DNA of 64,000 nucleotides from Corydoras sp. C115 (GCA_019802505.1 JAFMOC010000038.1:4802001-4866000); one strand, 5' to 3'. Shown: positions 11,334 through 23,138, counted from the first letter of the stretch. A program made the numbers and translations. Notes: generated by a model from the letters alone, not told the origin.

Positions 11334-11396
<63 letters not shown>

Positions 11397-11617
11397 AACA
11401 ACACAGGATGTATTGCTGGGCACACACTCACCCACACACAGACACACTCTATATGGGGCAATTTGGAGAATTCAATTGACATTGATGTTTTTGGACTGTG
11501 GGAGGAAACCAGAGAACCCGGAGGAAATCCATGAAACTCCACCCAGATGGGGATTCGAAACGGGAATCCCTAGCACTGAGAGGAGAACATGCTAACCACT
11601 AAGCCACCATGCCGCCG
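11305..11617 (-). mobile_element. SINE containing a 60-bp G tract
   Basis: The usual short G run is expanded to 60 Gs (11335-11394), and part of the following body is deleted. Confidence 0.88.
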
Positions 11618-12410
11618 TCATTATTAATATATTTTTATTAGATGCCACTAGTCAGTTCTAGTCACTCATAAGTTAACAGATTTATATACTAATCCACTTC
11701 GTCATGATCAAGAGGTACTAAAGTTTATCCTGGTACTCATATTCACAACAAGGGGATTTCCCTCAAAGATATAAGGAGAACAAACCAACTCCAGGACCTG
11801 TGTGTTATGTGGCGAGAACATTAACCACTGCGCCACCCTGCCGCCCGAAGTGACTCTAATACTAAAGCATGCTACGAGTGTGTGATGAGTAATTGAAGAA
11901 CGTTCTGGCACCATTTTATTACTGTACTGAATGCGTTCTCTTAGCGCTGGATCCCAGACCGTTTGGAAATAGAAAGTGGTATCATTACGGTGCGAGGGAG
12001 ATTATGCGAGAGGCGCGAGAGTGACACCAGTCTGTCTGTGCTCAGGAACACACAGCATGTGCTTCTGCGATGTGAGAATATCATGTCTCATACGGCCAGA
12101 CAAAACAAGGTTCACATTAATAGAATGACGGGATAGGATGACGTCCTCAGTTCCCTACAGGAACTGCAATCAGCATCTGAACACTAACTTTTCATAAATT
12201 GGAAATCCACGATTGGATTCGTGAGTAAAAGTGGCCCTGTGCCACATAGTGCCCATTAGACTTATACTTATATTGTCATTCATTATATTGTCATCCAACC
12301 TTTATTGTCATTCATTATACACTTAGTGTATGCAGAACGAAATTTCATTGCATCGGCCCACAAGTATAAAAAAAAACATGGAAACATGTGGAAACATGGG
12401 TATCAAGTAT
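11618..12410. other. Intergenic or intronic DNA, no gene seen
   Basis: Non-repetitive by eye, apart from a weak SINE-like stretch at 11730-11850 (GTGGCGAGAACATTAACCAC, GCCACCCTGCCGCCC). No splice pair or coding signal. Confidence 0.45.
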
Positions 12411-12419
12411 ACAGTATAC

Positions 12420-12504
<85 letters not shown>

Positions 12505-12511
12505 TACATAT

Positions 12512-12573
<62 letters not shown>

Positions 12574-12704
12574 TTAGTATAGAGTAGCTTTGGGTCGTTT
12601 GCATAATAATTTTTTTTTTTTTTTTTTTATACATGCTACTTGTTTTCTGCAGTTTATATATCTCTCTGCTACTATTTATATATTGTCTCCAATAGATATA
12701 TACA

Positions 12705-12799
<95 letters not shown>

Positions 12800-12812
12800 T
12801 GTCTGCTACAAT
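12420..12812. repeat. Cluster of poly(A), (AT)n and poly(T) tracts
   Basis: An A run (12420-12448) passes into (AT)n to 12572. After a short unique part come poly(T) (12610-12628) and a further two (AT)n blocks (12705-12795). Confidence 0.95.
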
Positions 12813-12836
12813 TTATGTATTATTTATATATTATAT

Positions 12837-12978
12837 TCATTCATTCATTCATTATCTCCCGCTTTATCCTCTATTAGGGTCGCGGTGGGGTTCCCCATGC
12901 CCATCCAGGGGAGAACGTCTCGGGCGCTGGGCAGATAGACTCAGGACAGGGCGCCAACCACTAAGCCACCGTGCCGCC
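12837..12978 (-). mobile_element. SINE with large internal deletion
   Basis: The tail third is joined directly to the head end ACCACTAAGCCACCGTGCCGCC. Confidence 0.88.
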
Positions 12979-13167
12979 TATATATTATATAATTTATATA
13001 TTTATACAGTTATATATACCTCTCTGCTTAATTTTAATTTGAATCCACTTTCTCATTCTCATTATATATAATGATAATAAGAAGAATATAATAATATCTA
13101 TAATATATACTATATATAAAATGAGAATGAGAATGAGAAAGTGATTAGTGAAATGAGTGTCACTAAT

Positions 13168-13385
13168 TCACACTCACTCACACAGACTCACTCTATATGG
13201 GGCAATTTGGACAATTCAATTGACTTGATCCATGTTTTTGTACTGTGGGAGGAAACCGGAGAACCCGGAGGAAACCCACGCAGACACGGGGAGAACATGG
13301 AAACTCTACCCAGATTGGGATTTGAACCGGGAATCCCTAGCGCTGAGAGGAGAACATGCTAACCACTGAGCCACCGTGCCGCCCC
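13168..13385 (-). mobile_element. SINE, head half only
   Basis: It runs from the CACTCACTCACACAG region to CCACCGTGCCGCC. Confidence 0.88.
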
Positions 13386-14165
13386 AGCACCATCATATCA
13401 GCTGTTATTCATTGTTACTGTCACTTCCGTTTGACATGCAGCTACTTTATATAATCCTTTATATACTGAGGACCGGATCCTCAATCCGGCCCGTCTTATC
13501 CAAAACAATCATTAAAATCGTTCCCGAATCGCTTTTACAGCAGCATATTTGAGGTCTGCTTGCTCTGATTGCAGATGTTTGAATGGACCACTGAGAGTCG
13601 TGCTGGTTAAGTATGGCGTGTTCGAGCGCAGACTGTGATGCTCAAGCTCGAGCCAAAGCTACTGGCTTCAGCTCATGGTTTACAGAACGGACCGCGGAAA
13701 TTCGAGCAAACTGCTGTAAGCTGCTGACCACGTCGACCACAATGGGTCAAGCAAACATACACTATGAGTCTAAAGACGCAGTGGTTGGGCTAAACAAAAC
13801 AGCTTTTCCCAAAATGAAATCCAACATTAGGGCTGGACTCATGGTGTTCCTGCTAACCACGGGCCTGGCGTCGAGAGGGTCGGCTGCCGGTTCCTCAGCC
13901 GGGAGAAACGGGATCAAATAAAACAGAAGGGAGCTTGTGTTCAAATATAAGGCTCGTAAAATGCTGGGTAGCAAACAAAGCCTCTTTAAAATAGATTGGG
14001 ACGGAGCGTGGATGCAGGGTTACCAGCACTTCGAGTTTACAGACTTGAAAAGAAGACAACAGAAGCAGAAAACAATGGACAGGTCAAGTCAGGACAGTGG
14101 TGCTGTACAGAGAAGGGTCCAGCAGCAAAAGAAATGACAGTGCAGGACACAGGAAAAGGGATGTG
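13386..14165. other. Unassigned, non-repetitive stretch with short open frames
   Basis: Frames at 13613-13921 (102 codons, plus) and 13762-13974 (70, minus) overlap. Their peptides match no family I recognise, and there is no clear splice pair. It may be an old transposon remnant or a non-coding exon. Confidence 0.35.
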
Positions 14166-14170
14166 TCAGT

Positions 14171-14311
14171 CATCCATTATTCCACTTCATCCCCATGCCC
14201 ATCCAGGGGGGGACATTTCGGGCGCTGGGAAGATACACCCAGGACTGGACGCCAATCTATCACTGGACACACAGACAAACACACACTCTATATGGGGCAA
14301 TTAAGAGTATT
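14171..14311 (-). mobile_element. SINE 3' piece, first of three in a row
   Basis: It is cut at GGGGCAATTAAGAGTATT, just before the next copy begins. Confidence 0.85.
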
Positions 14312-14502
14312 CATCCATCCATTATCTTCCACTTTATCTGTACTGGGGTCGTGGCGGGCGGGTTCCCCATGCCCATCCAGGGGGGAATGTCTCGGGCACT
14401 GGGCTGATACATCCAGGACAGGACGTCAATCTATCGCTGGGCACACACTCACTCACACAGACACACACACACACACACTGTATGGGGCAAGTGAGAACAT
14501 TC
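14312..14502 (-). mobile_element. SINE 3' piece, second of three
   Basis: It is cut at nearly the same internal point as the first (GGGGCAAGTGAGAACATT). Confidence 0.85.
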
Positions 14503-14672
14503 ATCCATCCATTCTTTCATCCATTATCTTCCACTTGATCCTCTACTAGGGTCACGGTGGGGTTCCTCATGCCCATCCAGGGGGGAACGTTTCGGGTGCT
14601 GGGCAGATACACCCAGTACAGGACTCCAATCCATCACTGGGCACACACACACTCACACACAAAGACACGTAC
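14503..14672 (-). mobile_element. SINE 3' piece, third of three
   Basis: It is cut slightly earlier, in the CACTCACACAC stretch. Confidence 0.85.
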
Positions 14673-14698
14673 CGAATGGTTCCAGAGTGGGGGGGGGG

Positions 14699-15039
14699 GG
14701 GGGGCACGATGGCTTAGTGGTTAGCACGTTCGCCTGTCAGCACTGGTGATTCAGGTTCGAATCTCAATCTGAGTGGAGTTTCCATGTTCTCCCCATGTCC
14801 ACTTGGGTTTCCTCCGGGTTCTCCGGTTTCCTCCCATGGATCTAGGTCAATTGAATTCTTCAAATTGCCTCATATAGAGTGTGTCTGTGTAAGTGAGTGT
14901 GTGCCCAGGGATAGACGGGCGTCCTGTCCTGGGTGTATCTGCCCAGCGCCCGAAACGTTCTGCCCTTGATGGACATGGGGAACCCCCCACAACCCTAGTA
15001 GAGGATAAAGCAGAAGATAATGGATGGATGGATGGATGG
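14699..15039 (+). mobile_element. SINE, near full length, after a G run
   Basis: The head GGGCACGATGGCTTAGTGG follows a run of about 14 Gs (14691-14704). Confidence 0.9.
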
Positions 15040-15184
15040 AGAGACAGGTTTGCTGTGTTATGTAAGGTCTACACTAATGAGGTATTATTGAGGTACACAC
15101 ACACACACACACTAATTAGAGCTCTTTACTAATTGGAAATAATTATTCTGCCTGGATGGACAGATTGACTGGTTTGCTTCAACA

Positions 15185-15188
15185 CACA

Positions 15189-15223
<35 letters not shown>

Positions 15224-15356
15224 CAACACTAACACACACATTTGTTTGTGACCACCGATTGCGTGTATGCAAGTGTGAGAACCAGATTATGTGTGTGTGC
15301 ATTTTGCAACTGTACAAGTGCAGTTTCACATTCCTTTAGCCATTGAAACTCAAACT

Positions 15357-15430
<74 letters not shown>
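15185..15430. repeat. (CA)n and (GT)n microsatellites
   Basis: (CA)n lies at 15185-15222 and a pure (TG)n of about 72 bases at 15359-15430. Their facing orientation could form a hairpin. Confidence 0.95.
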
Positions 15431-15431
<1 letters not shown>

Positions 15432-15627
15432 CCTTTAAAAGCCTTTCTATTGGCCCTGAAAGAGCTGTGAACACAAGGAATGAGGAAAAAGATGGTATGG
15501 TAAACACAGACACACACTCTCACACACTGAACCCCCCCCCCCCACACACACACACAACAGGTTCTAAGTAAAAGCAGCCACATATATTAAAAGAAGATAC
15601 CAAACTACAGTTACACCAAATGTGTAG

Positions 15628-15802
15628 ATGGGGCGTGGTACTTCAGTGGTTAGGGTGTTGGGCCATCAATCTGAAGGTTGTGGGTTCAAATCTCAGGTCA
15701 GAAACCCTTAACCCTCATTGCTCCAGGGATGCTGTACTAACCCTGTGCTCGCTCTGTAATTCGCTTTGTATGAAAGTGTCTGCAAAATGACCAAATGTAA
15801 CG
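15628..15802 (+). mobile_element. S2 SINE copy with complete tRNA-like head
   Basis: GGGGCGTGGTACTTCAGTGG and GTGGGTTCAAATCTCAGG give A and B boxes. The body ends TGCAAAATGACCAAATGTAA. No mature-tRNA fold was identified. Confidence 0.8.
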
Positions 15803-16147
15803 TAGATCGAACCATTGTTATTGCTTTTACGTACAGTAGCTGCAAAGTTTTAATATAATATCTGCCATTATTTAGCATTAAAGTCAGTAAATCAGAGCAG
15901 AACAGAACGAAAACTTTATAGTAACTGTTTTTGGTTTTGTTAGACGCCTCGGCAGCCCACAAGCCTGAGTGCTGACGTGCTCCTTTTTATTTCTGACATT
16001 TGCCCACCCCACTTAATTTGGGGCTGTTTTTACTCCGTGCATATAAACTTATAATAAAGTTGTTTATAAGGTCTCTGAAAGGATTTCCAACAGTTCACTG
16101 AAGCTTTAACACTCAAAATGAATTCATTATTTAGATTTTCTAATAGT

Positions 16148-16434
16148 GGGCGGCACGGTGGCTTAGTGGTTAGCATGTTCTCCTCTCAGCACCAATCTTT
16201 CCTCCGGGATCTCGGGTTTCTTCACACAGTCCAAAAACATGGATCAAGGTCAATTGAACTCTCCAAATTGCCCCATATAGAGTGTGTTTGTGTGAGTGAG
16301 TGTGTGCTCAGTGATAGTTTGGTGTCCTGTCCTGGGTGAATCTGCCCAGCGCCTGAAACGTTCTCCCTTGAAAGGGCATGGGGAACCCCCCGCCCCAACC
16401 CTAGTAGAGGATAAAGTGGAAGACAAGGGATTGG
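16148..16434 (+). mobile_element. SINE with deletion after the B box region
   Basis: About 60 bases are missing between CTCAGCACC and CCTCCGGGATC. Confidence 0.88.
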
Positions 16435-16436
16435 TG

Positions 16437-16570
16437 CTATAAGAGGTTGTGCATTTTTGTAAATAAATCACGGGAAACACGTGTTATTAGGCACAATGTT
16501 AAGCAGAATACAGTTACACTCTTTCCCGTGATTTATTCACAACAATACACAACCTCAAGTGTCTTATTGC
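16437..16570. mobile_element. Fold-back (palindromic) MITE, copy 1
   Basis: AAATAAATCACGGGAAA faces TTTCCCGTGATTTATT, and the pairing extends to AGGTTGTG/CACAACCT, giving a hairpin with arms of about 40 bases. Confidence 0.75.
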
Positions 16571-16641
16571 TTTTATTAAACAGATTGTGTGGTGATCAGT
16601 TGTCTGTGTGTAACAATTGTAAATAATATATCAGTACATTG

Positions 16642-16898
16642 AAGTTTCCATGTTCTCTTCAGGTTCTCCCGTGTTCTAAAACATTGAGTAACGGTAAATT
16701 GAATTCTCCAAATTGCCCCATTTAGTATGTGTGTTTGTGTGTGTGTCAGTGAGTGAGTCTGCCCAGCGATAGATTGGCGCCCTGTCCTGGGTCTATCTGC
16801 ACAGCGCCCGAGACGTTCTCCCCTGGATGGGCATGGGGAACGCCGCCCCCCCCCCCCCCGACCCTAGTAGAGGATAAAGCAGAAGATAATGGATGAAT
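16642..16898 (+). mobile_element. SINE lacking its head
   Basis: It starts at AGTTTCCATGTTCTC and contains an 11-base C run near 16848. Confidence 0.85.
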
Positions 16899-17236
16899 GG
16901 GGCGGCACGGTGGCTTAGTGGTTAGCACGTTCGCCTCTCAGCACTAGGGATTCCCCATCTGGGTGGAGTTTCCATGTTCTCCCCGTGTCTGCGTGGGTTT
17001 CCTCCGGGTTCTCCGGTTTCCTCCCACAGTCCAAAAACATGGATCAAGTCAATTGAATTCTCAAAATTGCCCCATATAGAGTGTGTCTGTGTGAGTGAGT
17101 GTGTGCCCAGCGATGGATTGGCGCCCTGTCCTGGGTCTATCTGCCCAGTGACCGAGACGTTCTCCCCTGGATGGGCATGGGGAACCCCCCCTCAACCCTA
17201 ATAGAGGATAAAGCGGGAGATAATGAATGAATGAAT
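16899..17236 (+). mobile_element. SINE, full length, directly behind the previous
   Basis: It begins immediately after the tail of the preceding copy, a head-to-tail tandem. Confidence 0.92.
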
Positions 17237-17439
17237 AATGGATGAATGGATTATCTAATATTTATTAAGGGTTATGAAAACATTGTGAAGTGGAACACTT
17301 GGTTATTGTGGAGAAATAGCCATTTCCAACCAGAATTCCCCGTCTAAACCCTATTAATACTCTTTGGGATTAACAGGATTATCGATTATGAACCAGGCTT
17401 TCACATCTCCCTTCTGGAGTCTGGCACCCAAATCTGTAT

Positions 17440-17640
17440 GCTTGTGGTTAAGGAACCTGCCTTGTAACCTGAACTCGATTCCTGGTCCCAACAAGTACTA
17501 TAGCTGAGGTGCCTTTGAGCAAGGCACCTAACCCTAATTGCCCCCAGGTGCTGTGTACAGGGCTGCCCACCACTCCAGGCATGTGTGCTCACATCACTCA
17601 GTGTGTGTATGCATGACCAATTCCTCTGTGTTTAATCACT
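17440..17640 (+). mobile_element. Third SINE-like family (S3) copy
   Basis: It carries GAGGTGCCTTTGAGCAAGGC then ACCTAACCCTAATTGC and GCTGTGTACAGGGCTGCCCA. The same block recurs at 26530-26670 (minus), 30150-30700 and 32160-32320, where it has given rise to tandem arrays. Confidence 0.65.
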
Positions 17641-17649
17641 GTAGACAAA

Positions 17650-18166
17650 ATAGATCACCTTTAAGTGGAACATTTGTATATTCATGCCTCTGATTTGTTA
17701 AATGACATCCAAGCTCTGCTTGGTGTAATGATCAGATGTCTGCATGACACATATATATAGAGGTTTTAGATGCTGATGGGGGTGTCTCAGTGATGTAACA
17801 GGCTGCAATTAGATTCAAGAAAATTTGAATATCATTTATATCACATGTGGTACATGAGACAAAAACAAATTATGGCTCACGGACCCCGTTTACCCTGTTC
17901 TATTAAAGTTAGAACCTAAATTTTAAAGAAGAAAATGAGATATAAATACAGTATGTAAAATATAATAGAATATACAACTATGAATATATAGAATATACAA
18001 TATACAATATACAAATATAACTAAAATATATATAACAAAGTTAGAACTTGAATTTTAAGATATAAAGAGATATAGATATGAGATATAAATACAGTATAGA
18101 TATGTAAAATATAATAGAACATACAACTATAAATAAAATATAAAATATAAAATATAAAAATATATA
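17650..18166. other. AT-rich stretch, no gene seen
   Basis: 17940-18165 is a loose repeat of ATATAAAATATA-like units; the rest shows no feature. Confidence 0.5.
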
Positions 18167-18508
18167 TCCATCCATCCATTATCTTCCGCTTTATCCTCTA
18201 TTAGGGTCGCGGGGGGGTTCCCCATGTCCATCCAGAACAGAACGTTTCAGGCGCTGGGCAGTTACACCCAGGACAGGGCACCAATCTATCACTGAGCACA
18301 TACTCACTCACACAAACACACTCTATATGGGGCAATTTAGAGAATTTAATTGACCTTGATCCATGTTTTTGGACTGTGAGAGGAAACCAGAGAACCCGAA
18401 AGAAACCCACGCGGACACGGGGAGAACATGGAAACTCCGCCCAGATTGGCATTTGAACTGGGAATCCCTAGTGCTGAGAGGAGAACATGCTAACCACTAA
18501 GCCAGCCC
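18167..18508 (-). mobile_element. SINE, full length, in AT-rich DNA
   Basis: Tail ATCCATCCATCC to the end of the head near GCTAACCACTAAGCC. Confidence 0.9.
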
Positions 18509-18509
18509 T

Positions 18510-18674
18510 ACAAATATATATAATATACAATATTCAACTATAAATACAGTATTACACACACACACACACACACACATACGTATATATAATTTAAATTTTG
18601 AAAATATATACAAAATATAAAATATAAATATGATATATATAAATATAAACAAAATATATTACAAATATAACAAA

Positions 18675-18736
<62 letters not shown>

Positions 18737-18790
18737 AATATAAATATATATTACAAATATAAATATAGAGTGGAATATATATATTTAGCG
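18510..18790. repeat. (CA)n, poly(A) and (AT)n tract
   Basis: (CA)n at 18554-18578, an A run at 18672, and (AT)n at 18683-18731, all within AT-rich filler. Confidence 0.9.
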
Positions 18791-19339
18791 CCAGTCTGCA
18801 GCTGTACTCATAAATCAGCTACTGTAATTACACACACGGCCAAAACAAAGTGACCTCAGACCCCGATTCTGTAACCAGGTCTTTAATTAAGTTAATTAAT
18901 AATCCCTTCGTACTAGTCAAACTTTGTATTAAACCCAAATACAACACTGTTTATAAGCTCTGAGCACGAACAGTGGACATCAAGCTGGATGCAGGTGTCC
19001 AGACGGAGCTTGTCGCTTTACCAGGAAAACCTTTTATACTGAAATGCCGCTGTGGGTGTTGAGTGGCGACGTATATAATAAACCCGCAGCAGCTTTTGAA
19101 GCGTCTGATTAGAAAAGGTCGAGGTACTTGACAAATTATGGATGACTGAGCAGTCGCTGCAAGCTGGCGGAGGACATAATGACTGGCGGTGATGACGGAA
19201 TGCGGAGAACATGTTCTATACAGTACAGCACGGTCTGGAATCACATTTGTCAATGTGCTGAACAAGAATAAGATCCACGGAGAAGGTAAATCGTCTGCTG
19301 TAAATTGCCCCCATCTAAAATGACCCTATGTAGTGTGTG
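18791..19339. other. Unassigned non-repetitive stretch
   Basis: A minus frame of 104 codons (18951-19265) has no recognisable motif. The part 18795-18905 has normal complexity with TTAATTAAGTTAATTAAT and CAAAGTGACCT, and could be a regulatory element. Confidence 0.35.
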
Positions 19340-19642
19340 TGGGATTCCCGGTTCCAATCCCAATCTGGGGGGAGTTACCATGTTCCCCGTGTCCGTGTGG
19401 GTTTCCTCCGGGTTCTCCGGTTTCCTCCCATAGTCCAAAAACATGGATCAAGGTCAATTGAATTATCCAAATTGCCCCATATAGAGTGCATCTGTGGGAG
19501 TGAATGTGTGCCCATTGATAGATTGGCGCCCTTTCCTGGGTGTATCTGCCCAGTGCCCGAAATGTTCTTCTTCTCTGGATAGGCATGTGGACCCCCCCCC
19601 TCCCCCCCGTGACCCTAGTGGAGGATTAAGCAGAAGATAATG
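19340..19642 (+). mobile_element. SINE lacking its A-box head
   Basis: It starts GGGATTCCCGGTTCC and ends GATAATG. Confidence 0.85.
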
Positions 19643-19726
19643 ATAAAATGTAAAAACATCATTACTGAATAACTAAGCAAACAGTGTTGAACAGTATTCA
19701 ATATAAAATCTCTTCACTGTTATTAT

Positions 19727-19727
19727 T

Positions 19728-19775
<48 letters not shown>

Positions 19776-19923
19776 ATATATACATTTAAAAATACACTCA
19801 GGAGGCAATGTGTCGACACCGTTGCTCTAGGATCATCTCAACACCCAATTTATTATGAAGCTGAATATGAGCTTAGTGCTGAAAGTGACTGGTTATAAAA
19901 AGCGACACCAGGCTGTCAACATT

Positions 19924-19957
<34 letters not shown>
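19727..19957. repeat. Two (CA)n tracts
   Basis: 19731-19773 and 19926-19956, separated by unique sequence. Confidence 0.95.
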
Positions 19958-19959
<2 letters not shown>

Positions 19960-20364
19960 CGTTTTCATGGGAGCTTCATTAAAGTAACTTCCAAAAAGAG
20001 CCTATTCACACAAACCTTCAGTTAATTATCACTTTGCTGGTGCGACTTCCATCACCATCAAACTGATCACCATGTGTGTGTGTGTGTGGGGGGGGGGGAG
20101 TAGTGGGGGGGGGGGTTGAGTGAGAGTGCAGACGTGTGTGTGTAAGCATTTCTAGTCGCTCCATTACCTCACTCAGAACACACAGCTACTTTACGTAAGG
20201 ACAAAGTAAACCACTGTGACCTTCACTGCTATCATACAGAGTCCTATCCCGTCCCGAAGCAAAGTGACCTGGACTGAATAACATCAACAAAATGTCATAT
20301 GTATATGTACAGCTCGTATGCTATGTTTGTTTCTCTACTGGACCATTATCAAGTGTTATAATAC
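19958..20364. other. Unassigned intergenic DNA
   Basis: It contains GT/G-rich patches at 20070-20115 and otherwise normal-complexity sequence; no coding or splice signal. Confidence 0.4.
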
Positions 20365-20490
20365 AACAATAAGGTACGAGAGGGCGGCATTAAAGTGAAT
20401 AAATCACGGGAAAGAGGTGTCGTCGGCATGACGTGAAGTGTGTACAGTTATGCCACTTTCCTGTGAGTTATTCATAATGATGCATAATTG
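20365..20490. mobile_element. Fold-back MITE, copy 2 (diverged)
   Basis: AATAAATCACGGGAAAG faces CTTTCCTGTGAGTTATT, the same arms as at 16.4 kb with more mismatches. Confidence 0.65.
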
Positions 20491-20519
20491 ATCGCTGAGT
20501 AACAGGATACATGTTTCTA

Positions 20520-20640
20520 GAACAGTGGTTCTCAAACTGTGGTACGCAACATAGCACGAGGTAGTATGCCTGATAATGATATGGATATACAATACATTAT
20601 TTTCCTGATATATTCTATTAATTACATTCTGTAATTTGGG
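20520..20640. mobile_element. hAT-like repeat fragment (AGTGGTTCTCAAAC)
   Basis: AACAGTGGTTCTCAAACTGT resembles the end of hAT-type MITEs. An inverted match, CAGTTTGAGAACCACT, is at 29556-29571. Confidence 0.5.
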
Positions 20641-21330
20641 TTTTATTTGATTGTTAGAGACTATAAGTGTGACACAAAACAATTAGGACAGAAGGACATT
20701 AATTGGATTATTTCACACCCAATACATTATTTAAATATTAATATAAAACGGCTAGTCCCGGTCCTTAAATCTGATTGGCTTAGCCAATTGTCCAGCCGTG
20801 ACATTATTGACAATAACACACACTGCTAAGTGCTTCACATTCGTATCAAAGTGTGATATACATTAATTTAAATCATGTACTATTATAAATGGAAATTCAG
20901 ATGAATATAAACAGTGAGCCGATTCCTGATAAGCAGGCTGTTGTTTATAAATTGTGTTTTGCGCTGGGGATCCAAGAATCTGGTTGCAGCTTCCATGTTC
21001 TCTACTGCCACCTAAAGTTTGGTAGGTGTTGTAGGGGTGACGTGCCATCTAAGTTATCATTAGACGCTATGCGTGGTATTTAAGGACTTTTATGATGTTT
21101 ATTTTGATTACTTATTTTGATTTTATTTGTCTCTTGTGGCGTTCTGTCTCATGTGGTTGTCGCAATACTCACGTTCACCACCATGTTGTGCACATAAGTT
21201 TAGCCGTTAAAAATCACATCAGCGTGCCAAATATGAGCTCAACTGTGATGACACTGACTTCAAAACATCGACACGAATTCAGTGTTCTTTGAAGTGACAA
21301 TAATATCCAATAATATATATAATTATAACT
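20641..21330. other. Unassigned intergenic DNA with one repeat motif
   Basis: 20740-20835 matches 38535-38625 (ATTATTGACAATAACACACA), an unnamed interspersed repeat. No gene is seen. Confidence 0.45.
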
Positions 21331-21630
21331 TGGGCGGCACGGTGGCTTAGTGGTTCGCATGTCCGTCTCTCAGTGTTGGGATTCCAGGTGGTTTCCATGT
21401 TCTCCCCGTGTCGGTGTGGGTTTCTCCGGTTTCCTCCCACAGTCCAAAAACATGAATTCAAGGTAAATTGAATGTTCTAAATTGAGTCTTTGTGTGTGTG
21501 AGTGAGTGTGTGTCCAGTGATAGGTTGGCGCCCTGTCCTGGGTGTATCTGCCAAGTGCCTGAAACGTTCACCCATGGATGGGCATGGGGGACCCCCCAGT
21601 ATAGGATAAAGCGGAAGGTAATGGATGAAT
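21331..21630 (+). mobile_element. SINE with small deletions
   Basis: The head GGGCGGCACGGTGG is intact; parts of the centre are missing. Confidence 0.88.
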
Positions 21631-21675
21631 GCATTTACCTTGAATCCATGTTTCTAGACTTAGGGAGAAAACCTG

Positions 21676-21975
21676 TACCAGGGTCGCGGGGGGGTTCCCC
21701 ATGCCCATCCAGGGGAGAACGTTTCAGGCGCTGGGCAGATACACCCAGGACAGGGCGCCAATCTATCACTGGGCACACACTCACTCACACAGACACACTC
21801 TATAGGGGCAATTTGGAGAATTTAATTGACCTTGCATCCATGTTTTTGTACTATGGGAGGAAACCAGAGAACCCAGAGGAAACTCACACGGACACGGGGA
21901 GAAGATGGAAACTCCTCCCACATCGGGTTTTGAACCTGGATCCATAGCACTGAGTGGACGTGCTATGCCTGACCA
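21676..21975 (-). mobile_element. SINE, inverted relative to the previous copy
   Basis: It starts in the GGGTCGCGGG part, so the 3' tail is missing. Confidence 0.87.
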
Positions 21976-22002
21976 TGTGAATGAAATGTTATCCATATAT
22001 TT

Positions 22003-22265
22003 ATCCATCCATTATCTTCCACTTTATCCTACTAGGGTCACGAGGGGTTTCCCCTTGCCCATCCAGGGGAGAACGTTTCAGGCACATATCCATCACTGGG
22101 CACACACTCACTCACAACAAACACACTCTATATGGGGCAATTTAAAGCATTTAGTTTACATTGAATCCATGTTTTTAGACTTAGTGAGACAGGCGAGAGC
22201 ATAAAAACACCACCCAGACGGGACATAAGCCTGGATCACCAGCGCTGAGCAGACATGCTATATAA
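22003..22265 (-). mobile_element. SINE with deletions
   Basis: The tail and centre are present; the head is degraded. Confidence 0.8.
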
Positions 22266-22275
22266 AACATTTATT

Positions 22276-22361
22276 CAAGGTAAATTGAATGCTCTAATTG
22301 CCCCATACAGAGTGTGTTGTGTGGGTGAGTGTTCATTAACGATAGATTGGTGCCCTGTTCT
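22276..22361 (+). mobile_element. SINE central fragment
   Basis: CAAGGTAAATTGAATGCTCT to GCCCTGTTCTG only. Confidence 0.65.
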
Positions 22362-22849
22362 GACATGCAATGCTTGACAATAATAAAAAAAATAATGTTA
22401 ATTAACTTATTTTTTGGTCATTAAAATGACGAAAGACTTATTTTAACATGCATGGCAATTTGATTAGTCCCTCTTTATACTGTGTGGCTGTACCATCCAC
22501 CTTTAGGCAACTGTTAAGTAAGGTGTGGGATTCCTAATGAAGATTCCTCTGGTTCATAACACTTCATTTTCAATTCTAAGTGTCTTAAATGGCTTAATAA
22601 AGAAGCCGGGCTTGATAAAGACCCTATGGATGACTTTATTGTTCTGTGTGTTAAATATAATCTCTTATAATAAACGCCCCAGCATCATTCCTCTGCTCTT
22701 TGTTCAGATGCATGGCGGGTATTTGTCTTGGTTACCGTTATTTTTTCGCTCAGTGTTGAATCCCATCCTCATCATCATCATCATCCTCATCATCCTCATC
22801 TTCCTCCATGCGCACAAAGCACAGAGCCGTTCCTCTGAGCGCGTCTTAC
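22362..22849. other. Intron side of the candidate SORBS2 5' exon
   Basis: Apart from a (CAT)n-like patch at 22768-22800, no repeat or coding signal is seen. Confidence 0.4.
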
Positions 22850-23098
22850 CTGCAGTCAGACCGCACTGGAACGCCGACCCCCTGCTCACAGCAGGACTAC
22901 AGACAGCCACGAGACTCGATCCGGTCCAAATAAAGTCCATCAAAGCGGAGGATCCTGTCCCTGCTGAACACGCGCGTTTCCCGTGACGACGGCGTGCGTG
23001 TGCGTGTGCGTGCAGAACAGACGCACCTCCACTGCGCTAACGCACCGTCTGTCAGAACAGAGAGTGAGGCAGGGCTGCGGAAAACCACAGCTTTTACC

Positions 23099-23100
<2 letters not shown>
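22850..23100 (-). promoter_or_regulatory. Candidate SORBS2 5' exon and promoter region
   Basis: The minus strand reads CTGCAG then GTAAGACGC, a consensus donor, with the exon side ending at 22850. The surrounding 22840-23230 is richer in GC and CpG than most of the window and contains a (GA)n tract at 23100-23133. It lies 12.8 kb upstream of the SORBS2 start-codon exon, which needs a 5' exon. An ATGATGG at 22943 could open a short frame, but nothing in it resembles SORBS2. The start of transcription is not defined, so the right border is approximate. Confidence 0.4.

Positions 23101-23138
<38 letters not shown>

Noticed and set aside
12305..12877. Frames with long Ile-Tyr runs
   Set aside because: Translation of (AT)n tracts.
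15628..15700. Possible tRNA gene (A and B boxes)
   Set aside because: The same head recurs in several S2 SINE copies with a shared non-tRNA body; no intact cloverleaf was found.
18951..19265. Minus frame of 104 codons
   Set aside because: Composition looks random and overlaps another frame; no motif or splice support.
22704..22986. Coding exon of SORBS2 beginning MMDFIWTG
   Set aside because: The peptide has no similarity to known SORBS2 starts; the donor is better explained by a non-coding 5' exon.
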